Source: Candidatus Mycobacterium wuenschmannii
Lineage (GTDB): Bacteria; Actinomycetota; Actinomycetes; Mycobacteriales; Mycobacteriaceae
Length of the DNA stretch: 64,000 bases
Assembly: GCF_030252325.1 (NCBI RefSeq)
Contig: NZ_CP126981.1
Location: forward strand, 1,612,001 to 1,676,000
Direction: 5' to 3'
Positions 46,300 to 64,000 of this stretch are shown piece after piece (within the stretch, counting starts at the first letter, position 1; the number at the start of each line of letters is the position of its first letter). The translations under genes were made by a program, and so were the position numbers. The notes under the pieces were generated by a model. That model saw only the letters and a list, made by a program, of their open reading frames with translations, was not told the DNA's origin and did no database searches.

Positions 46300-48902
46300 C
46301 GGGTGGCCTCCTGCCCGGTGGCGGCGGTGACCGCGTCGCGACGGCCGCTGTCCCACAATCGCCGGTAGCGTCCGTCGGCGGCCAGCAGTTCGTCGTGGGT
46401 GCCCTGCTCGGCGATGCGGCCGTGGTCGAGCACGACGATCTGATCGGCGCCGGCGATGGTATGCAGCCGGTGCGCGATCACCAGCACCGTGCGCTCCCGG
46501 GTCAGCCGGTTGAGTGCTTGCTGCACCAGGTATTCCGACTCGGGATCGGCGAAAGCGGTGGCCTCGTCGAGGATGAGCACGGCGGTGTCAGCGAGGATCG
46601 CCCGCGCGATCGTCAACCGCTGGCGTTCACCGCCGGACAGGCCGCTGGCGGCCCCGAGCATGGTGTCGTAGCCCTGCGGCAGGCGCAGGATGCGGTCGTG
46701 GATCTGGGCCTCGCGTGCCGCGGCTTCGATCTGCGCCGGGGTCGCATCGGGGACGGCCAGCGCGATGTTCTCGGCCACCGTGCCGTGCACGAGTTGGGTG
46801 TCCTGCAGCACGAATCCGACCCGGGCGTACAGCTCGTCGGCCGTCAACGTCCGAATGTCCTGCCCGTCAACGGTGATCGCGCCCTGCTGGACGTCGTAGA
46901 AGCGGGCCAGCAGCGCGGCCAGCGTCGACTTGCCGGAACCCGACGGCCCGACCAGCGCGGTGACCGTGCCGGGCCGCAGCGTCAGCGACACGTCGTGGAC
47001 GACCGGCACACCGGGGCGATAGCCGAAGGTGACGTGGTCGAACACCACCGAATCCCCCGCCGCCGACTTCGGCTCGTCGCGCACCGACAGTTCCGGTTCG
47101 TCGAGGGTGACCTGTAGGCGCCGGGCGGCCAGCATCCCGGCCCGGATGCCGCCGAGGCCGTAGGCGATGTTGAGCAGCCGGGCGCCGAACGTGGTGCCCA
47201 GCAACAGGAACGGCAGCAGGTCGACCGGATTCATGTGCCCGCCGACGACAAGCAACGTACCGGTCCCCGTGATCAGCCACAGGAACGTCGCGGGCCGGGT
47301 GACCAGATCCATCAACGTCTTCTTGCCGGCCAGCGGGCGCTGCCAGTCGGTAAGAAAAGCGATGTAGCCGTCCAATTGTCGCCGGAAGCTGGACGCGGCC
47401 GCGCCACCGAAGACGCGGATCACCGGCTGGCCCTCGAGGTAAGCGCCGGCCTCGGTGCTCATCCGCTCGGCCCAGCGCTGCGACTGCGGGATCCGTGGGC
47501 CCGACTGGATTGTCATCGTCGACATCAGGACCAGATAGACCAGCACCGGAATGAACAACACCAGCGCCACCCGCCAGTCGACGACGAACAGGTAGATCAG
47601 CACCGCCAGCGGCGCGACCACCGCGGCGACGGCGTCCGGGATCGCGTGGGTGACCAGGTAATGCAACGACAGGGTGTCGTCGGCGACGAGTTGTTTGATT
47701 GCCCCGGATCCCCGAAGGGTGAACCAGCCCAAAGGCAGTCGCGCGAGCTTGCCCAATAGTCGCGATCGCAGGTCGCGGGAGAAGCGCGCGTCGACGACGT
47801 GCAACCACAGCGTCAGCGCCGCACCGAGCAGGGTGCCGAACCCGAGCAACGCGACGGCGGCGACACCCACTTCGCGCAACCGCGACGCGTCGGCACCGGA
47901 CACCAGCAACCGGGCGAGTTCGACGAGCAAGAGGAACGGCGCGAGCTGCACCAGCGTGATGATCGCCTGCAGCACACCGGACGCGATCAGCGCCGAACGC
48001 AACGGTCCGAGCAGCCGGCCCGCAGCCTGGGCGCGCCAACTCCCTCGCGCGGTTGCCGGTTGGTCCTGCACCACAACGGTTTCCGGCTCGGCGGTCACCG
48101 GACCGTTGCTCAGTGCGACGGTGTCGGGGACCTCGGCGGCGGCCGTCTCCTGGTCGCCGCGACGGGTACCCATCTCGCGGCCGGCGCTCCAATAGGCCTG
48201 CGCGTGGACCTCCGACTTGGGGAAGCCGAATTCGTCGCGCAGCCGGCTCCGGACCTGCTTGAGCGTGGTGGCCTCCGGCGTCGCCCAGCAGTACCAGTCG
48301 GACCAGTCCCGGGCCTCGATGGCCGCGGCGAGCGCCTTCTCGTCGCGGCGGGCGACCCAGTGCACCCGCAGCCGCGGATGCTCGGTGATCGGGATCTGGC
48401 GGTCGTGGTCATCGTGCTGTTCCAGGTACACCTCGACCGGAACATCATGCGGGACAATGCCGATGATGCCGTTGATGCCGGGAATCGACGCGGAGTCACC
48501 GATCAGCAGGTAACCCGCGGGTTGCTCGTCGGGGACGTCGAAGCGCGTCGAACCCATCAGCGCCATCGCCGCGATGGTCGCGCCGGGTTGGACGGTCCGG
48601 GCCCACTTCGAGGCCGGCCCGGCCGGGTCGTGCAGCACCACGTCGATGGCGAAACGGCCCGCGGGCACGTCGGCCTCAGAGATCGTGTACGCGCGTTGGA
48701 ATTCGGTGGTCGAGCCGTCAGGGTCGGGGAACCAGAACCGCAGCCAGGCGGCGGGTTCGGCCTGCACGTCCTGGAACACCGTTTCCGACTCGAACCGAAT
48801 GCGCACGAAATGCGGTGCGATCAGGACGGTTTCGAGGACGGTCGCGGTATGGTCGCGGGCGCCGAAGCCCCGCAGCATCGCTCCCTGAAACCCGCGCGCC
48901 AT
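46296..48902 (-). CDS. irtA: IrtA, siderophore-interacting ABC transporter half
   Basis: An 868-residue protein. Residues 1-about 265 are an FAD-binding siderophore-interaction domain ([51 protein letters not shown]) that reduces ferric mycobactin. An ABC membrane domain (about 305-590) and a nucleotide-binding domain follow ([59 protein letters not shown]). It works with IrtB in the inner membrane. Its ATG shares one base with the mbtH stop (TGATG), so it is translationally coupled to the mycobactin synthetase genes. In M. tuberculosis irtAB have their own promoter elsewhere. Confidence 0.97.
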   Translation of the reverse strand: MARGFQGAMLRGFGARDHTATVLETVLIAPHFVRIRFESETVFQDVQAEPAAWLRFWFPDPDGSTTEFQRAYTISEADVPAGRFAIDVVLHDPAGPASKWARTVQPGATIAAMALMGSTRFDVPDEQPAGYLLIGDSASIPGINGIIGIVPHDVPVEVYLEQHDDHDRQIPITEHPRLRVHWVARRDEKALAAAIEARDWSDWYCWATPEATTLKQVRSRLRDEFGFPKSEVHAQAYWSAGREMGTRRGDQETAAAEVPDTVALSNGPVTAEPETVVVQDQPATARGSWRAQAAGRLLGPLRSALIASGVLQAIITLVQLAPFLLLVELARLLVSGADASRLREVGVAAVALLGFGTLLGAALTLWLHVVDARFSRDLRSRLLGKLARLPLGWFTLRGSGAIKQLVADDTLSLHYLVTHAIPDAVAAVVAPLAVLIYLFVVDWRVALVLFIPVLVYLVLMSTMTIQSGPRIPQSQRWAERMSTEAGAYLEGQPVIRVFGGAAASSFRRQLDGYIAFLTDWQRPLAGKKTLMDLVTRPATFLWLITGTGTLLVVGGHMNPVDLLPFLLLGTTFGARLLNIAYGLGGIRAGMLAARRLQVTLDEPELSVRDEPKSAAGDSVVFDHVTFGYRPGVPVVHDVSLTLRPGTVTALVGPSGSGKSTLAALLARFYDVQQGAITVDGQDIRTLTADELYARVGFVLQDTQLVHGTVAENIALAVPDATPAQIEAAAREAQIHDRILRLPQGYDTMLGAASGLSGGERQRLTIARAILADTAVLILDEATAFADPESEYLVQQALNRLTRERTVLVIAHRLHTIAGADQIVVLDHGRIAEQGTHDELLAADGRYRRLWDSGRRDAVTAATGQEATR

Positions 48903-49114
48903 CAGCTGTCCATCGCCTCGCGGAGGCTCCGGGGCCGCATATCGGTCCAGTTCTCCTCGACGTACGCCAGGCATTCGGCGCGACCGGCTTCGCCGAAGAT
49001 CTTGCGCCAGCCCGCCGGAACGTCGGCGAACGTCGGCCACAGGCTGTGCTGGTCTTCGTCGTTGACGAGCACGACGAAGGTGCCGTTGTCGTCATCGAAG
49101 GGATTGGTGCTCAT
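48902..49114 (-). CDS. mbtH: MbtH, adenylation-domain activator
   Basis: A 70-residue MbtH-like protein: [19 protein letters not shown], the hallmark [13 protein letters not shown] and the C-terminal [13 protein letters not shown]. It binds and activates the NRPS adenylation domains of MbtB, MbtE and MbtF. I choose ATG 49114, five bases after AGGAG; the codon before it is also ATG. It overlaps the end of mbtG by 23 bases and irtA by one. Confidence 0.96.
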   Translation of the reverse strand: MSTNPFDDDNGTFVVLVNDEDQHSLWPTFADVPAGWRKIFGEAGRAECLAYVEENWTDMRPRSLREAMDS

Positions 49115-50384
49115 CATCTCTCCTGGTCGAGGCTCGGTTGGCACTACCACCCAGATCGGCGCCGAGCACCCGATCGGACAGCAGCCCCAGGCAACTGAGG
49201 TTGGGAAAGCCGGGACCCTGGTTGAGTCCGGCGAGGTTGGGCAGGAACAACTTCGGCGCGACGTCGGCGACGGCGAGGTCGTAGCCGATGGCTTCGGTGA
49301 CGCGGTCCCCCGTCAGCGGGCCACCCAGGCCCAACTCGAGCAGGTCGAGCGCGTCCTGACTGAACAACGACGTGAACCACAGGGCGTCGGCGCCCGAGCC
49401 GTCGATCACCAGATCGAAACCGTGGACGGTTTCCAGGTTTTCGCTACCGCGATTGGTCGACAGCGTGAGCCGGATCTGCTCGTCGCGACCGACCGCATGG
49501 GCCACCCGGCCACGCAGGTGGCGGATGCGGTCGTCGGCCAGTAACGCGTCCTGGACGTTGGACGAGAACACCCCACGATCGGTCCGGGCGATCGCATCGC
49601 GCCGCTCTTGCACCGTCAGCGCGGTCCAGTCGCTGGGGTCGGAGAACAGCGCGTTCTCGAAGAAGCTCTCCCCGCGGGTGAACAACGTCACCTGCGGCGA
49701 AATCACCGTGATGGTCGAAACCCGATGGCGGAAAAGCTCATTCAGCATCGCCGCGGCGGTCTCGCCACCGCCGATGACCGCGACCCGCTCCGCGTTGATC
49801 CGGTCCTGCTGGCCGGCGCGGTGCCAGAACTGCGCGATCGACATCACTCGCGGATTGCCCGGCAGCAGCGACCGTTCCGCCTGCCCGGGCCCGGTGATCA
49901 TCAAACCGTCCGCGTGCACGGTCGTTTCGTCGGTGTGCAGCGCCCACTGCTCGCCGTCCACCGCGAGGCGGTCGACCTCGCCGTAGACGACGGTCATGCC
50001 GATCTCGTCGGCCACCCAACGCAGGTACTGACTCCATCGGTGATGGGTCGGCGCCGGCCGACCGCGATCGATCCACTGCGCGAACTGGCTGGTGGCGATC
50101 AGATACGACTGCCAGCCGTAGCGCATCATCCGCCCGTCGACCTCGGCGTTGCGGCGCGGCACCAGCGATGACCGATACGGGAAGCCGACGTCCTTCTCCG
50201 GGCTGGTGCCCAGCCGCTGCGCGCCGTCGGTCCAGCCGCCGCTGGCCTGCCAGTTGGCCCCGACCCCGGTGCGCTCGATCGCGACGACGTTCGGCGCCTC
50301 GACACCCATCTCGCTCAGCACGTGCGCCTTGGCGGCTACCGCCACGGCTTTCACGCCGGCGCCCAGCACCGCAAGCGTGGTCAT
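49092..50384 (-). CDS. mbtG: MbtG, lysine N6-monooxygenase
   Basis: A 430-residue flavin-dependent N-hydroxylase that makes the hydroxamate-forming N6-hydroxylysines. FAD site: [23 protein letters not shown] site: [17 protein letters not shown]. The second FAD loop is [15 protein letters not shown], and a family C-terminal substrate region follows. AAGGAG eight bases upstream supports ATG 50384. It lies 19 bases after mbtF. Confidence 0.95.
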   Translation of the reverse strand: MTTLAVLGAGVKAVAVAAKAHVLSEMGVEAPNVVAIERTGVGANWQASGGWTDGAQRLGTSPEKDVGFPYRSSLVPRRNAEVDGRMMRYGWQSYLIATSQFAQWIDRGRPAPTHHRWSQYLRWVADEIGMTVVYGEVDRLAVDGEQWALHTDETTVHADGLMITGPGQAERSLLPGNPRVMSIAQFWHRAGQQDRINAERVAVIGGGETAAAMLNELFRHRVSTITVISPQVTLFTRGESFFENALFSDPSDWTALTVQERRDAIARTDRGVFSSNVQDALLADDRIRHLRGRVAHAVGRDEQIRLTLSTNRGSENLETVHGFDLVIDGSGADALWFTSLFSQDALDLLELGLGGPLTGDRVTEAIGYDLAVADVAPKLFLPNLAGLNQGPGFPNLSCLGLLSDRVLGADLGGSANRASTRRDDEHQSLR

Positions 50385-50403
50385 CGCACCGACTCCTTCC
50401 GCC

Positions 50404-61444
<11,041 letters not shown>

Positions 61445-61448
<4 letters not shown>

Positions 61449-64000
61449 GCGTGGATTCCAACCTTCCCCATGTCCTGGCCGTCAGTTGCGCCCAGGACGT
61501 CGATCAGTTCGTTGACGGTGATCCCGCCGAGCATCCGCGCCACCGGAGCCGAGTGGCCCACCGTCCGGCGCAGCCGACGGCGCAGGTCGAGTGCCAGCAG
61601 TGAATCCAGCCCGAGGTCGATCAGCGACGCCGTCGCGTCGATCGACTCCGAATCGCCCAGATGCAGAGTTGCCGCAAGCTCGGTGCAGACCACCTCGACC
61701 AGAGGCCGGGCGTCAACGCCGTTGCGCTGCACGGTGTCATCGACGTCCGAAGGCACAGCGAACGGAATCGGGATGCCCTGGCTCTCGAAGAACACCCGTA
61801 GCCGGTCGAGGTCTGCGTCGAAAATCAGTGGGTCGCCGTCGAACCGGCCCAGGCTGGCGGTCACCGCCGCCTCCGGTCGCATGGCGATCAGCCCGGAGCG
61901 TTCGGTGCGGGCGATCTCCGCCGCCTCGACCACCCCGGCGTCCTGCCACAGACCCCAGCGGATCGCCGTGCAGTCCAACCCCGTTGCGCGCAGTTGCGCG
62001 GCCAACACGTCGAGAATCCGGTTCGAGGCCGCGTAGGCGGCATGACCATGCCCACCCCAAACGCCGAACACCGACGAGCACGCCAGGATCCGGCATTCCG
62101 GTTGCAGCGGCCACCCATCGGCCATCGCCGCCAGGCCGGCGACTTTGGCCGCACACACCGCGGCCACGTCCGGCCCGGTGAGTTCGTCGCGCAGCGAGGC
62201 CGACGCGATCCCCGCGGTGTGGATCAACAGTGATGCACCCGCCCCGGCGTATTCGGCCGCGACCGCGCCGACCGCTACCCGGTCGGTGATGTCGCATCGC
62301 GGCGCGTGCACCTCGACGTGGTGCCGGCCGATCAGTCCCTCGAGCACATCGGGCGCTATTCCGTTGCGACTCAACAGAATTACCCGGCGCGCCCCGCGTT
62401 CGATGCAGTGTTGCGCGTAGCGCAACCCGATGGCTCCGCTGCCCCCGGTGATCACCACGTTCTCCAGGGCGGCGGCATCCAGCCCCCGGGCCGTCGCGGG
62501 CTCGCGGGTCTCCCGCAACGTCCGGACGAAAGGCAGCGGTTCGCTGCCGCGCAGTGCCAGCACACCGGCATCGCCGAGCAGCACGTCCAGGGCCGCGACG
62601 GCGATGTGGACATCGATCTCACCGGCCGGCAGGTCAAGGGTGCCGAACGTCTGGTCGCCGAATTCGAAGGCGACGCTGCGGTGCATCGCGGCCAGCGCCG
62701 CCTGCGCCGGGCGGGCCGCCGGGTCGCCGGGCAGCACGTGCTCGCCGGCTGCCGTGAGCAGCCACACGGCCCGGCAGCGCGGGCCGATGATCGCCGTGTA
62801 GTCCGGCAGGCCTACGTCACTGCGGCCGGCGATCTGCGCGACGGCCTCGGTCGCGTCGAGTGCGTCGAGGGTAGGTGCCAGCACCGCAACGATTTCCGCT
62901 TCGGTCGGCGACACCACCTCGTATCCGCGATGCGCCGAAGCGGCCGCGCTCAGGTGTCCCCCGTCGTCGCCGACGATCGCAATGGCGCATCGCGTCGGTG
63001 CGGCGGGCGTCGAGGCGTCGGCGGGTTGCCAGTCTTCGATGGCCACGGTCAGTGGGTTGGCCGTCTCGACGAGGGTGGTGGTCATCGGTTCGGGTGCGGC
63101 CCACAGGTGTACCGCCCGCATGGGAGCGTTCGGGAATCCGCGCACCGGCGCTCGGGTGTCCGCGGGAAGCGCTGCCGCCCAGGGGTAGTGCGGGTCGGCG
63201 ACCGCGGCGGCGGCGATGTTGCCGGACAACACGTCGACGATCGAACCGTCGCGGTGACCCGATCCGAGAATCACCGCGGAGTCGTCGACGACCAGGTCGT
63301 TGAGCGGATACAACAGCGAGGGGTGCGCCGACATCTCGATGAACGCATCGGCTCCGCATTTCTGGGCGGCAACCACAGCACGGTCGAATCGCACTGTACT
63401 GCAGAGACTTTCGTACCAGTACTGCGAGAAGTCGACGTCGCTGCCGACCTCGGCTCCGATGGCCGAGCCGATGAACGCCATCGGTCCATCGACGAAGGCC
63501 GAGCGGGGTTGCAGCGCGGCCAGTTCCTCGCCCAGCGGCCGCAGGGCGCTGGTGTGCCCGGGGTAGTCCACGATGAGCTTCTGCGCGAAGACGCCACCTG
63601 CCTGCGCCGACGCGGTGACCGCGACGACCGCGTCATGGTCACCCGACACCACTGTCGCCGACGGCCCGTTGACCGCCGAGACCTCCAGCCAACCCGGCGT
63701 CTCGCCGATCAGTGCCTGCGCGTCGTCGACAGCGAGGCCGAGCACCACCATCGCGTAGTGACCGGTCAATCGGCCCACCACGGTGGCGCGGGCACCGACC
63801 AGCGCCGCGGCGTCGGCCAGCGAAATCTTCTCGGCCACATAGGCAGCCGCGATCTCGCCGAGACTGTGCCCGACCGTGATCGCCGGCAACACGCCGCTGA
63901 ACTTCCATTGCGCCGCCAGGCTCACCGCGTGGGTGAACTGCGCCCCCTGGATCTCGACGCGCGACCAGTCCCGCTCCGCATCGCCCTGCAGGTATGGCAG
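61445..64000 (-). CDS. mbtD: MbtD, mycobactin polyketide synthase (5' end outside the window)
   Basis: 851 residues of the C-terminal part are visible; the frame is open to the window edge. Order seen: acyltransferase domain with the nucleophile in VGHSLGE (about residue 46 of the fragment), then a ketoreductase ([23 protein letters not shown], catalytic Tyr in YAASNRIL), then an acyl carrier domain (LGLDSLLAL, about residue 800). No ketosynthase is in this part; that belongs to MbtC. AT-KR-ACP is the known MbtD layout and supplies the beta-hydroxy acyl unit of mycobactin. The stop overlaps the mbtE ATG by four bases. Confidence 0.94.

Overview
This window is a stretch of a mycobacterial chromosome. 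The evidence is high GC, frequent GTG/TTG starts, tightly overlapping genes, an mce operon, a decaprenyl diphosphate synthase, MTB12, DUF732 and mycobactin genes. From 14 kb onward the gene order largely follows what I remember of the M. tuberculosis cysK1-cysE, dnaG-dgt, glyS-furB-uppS-recO-era-ybeY-phoH, dnaJ2-hrcA and mbt regions. The additions (mce operon, encapsulin, mtnA, irtAB inside mbt) suggest an environmental, perhaps fast-growing species. That placement is inference.

0-9.6 kb: a complete lipid-import mce operon on the minus strand (yrbEA, yrbEB, mceA to mceF, start of an Mce-associated gene). 9.9-18.4 kb: a sulfur region. A family 2A encapsulin shell and its cysteine desulfurase cargo are read leftward. 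Divergent from them is a 26-codon leaderless ORF carrying six consecutive Cys codons, followed by a thioester-domain-like protein without its thioester Cys, cysK and cysE. A CstB-like persulfide dioxygenase/rhodanese and mtnA follow on the minus strand. The Cys-codon tract is complementary to two downstream GCAACAA copies, one of which runs into the start codon of the next gene, suggesting a cysteine-sensing translational switch.

18.4-41.8 kb: mostly housekeeping genes: tRNA-Asn, dnaG, sodC, dgt, a TPM protein, glyS, the smtB-zur pair, a lipoprotein, uppS, recO, an amidase, era, a CorC-like protein, ybeY, phoH, a TetR/hydrolase pair with two perfect operator palindromes, rsmE, dnaJ2, hrcA and MTB12.

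41.9-64 kb: a consolidated mycobactin locus. mbtD-mbtE-mbtF-mbtG-mbtH-irtA-irtB form one chain of overlapping or nearly touching genes on the minus strand. mbtL-mbtM follow from a perfect IdeR-type palindrome, and mbtK converges on mbtM. In M. tuberculosis, as I recall, the mbt-1 genes and the mbt-2/irtAB genes lie at two distant loci. mbtN is not seen here. MbtE has two complete modules (C-A-PCP-C-A-PCP). The second adenylation domain lacks the Asp that binds the alpha-amine but keeps its catalytic residues, so the siderophore or its assembly may differ from standard mycobactin.

No insertion sequence, prophage or CRISPR array was seen.
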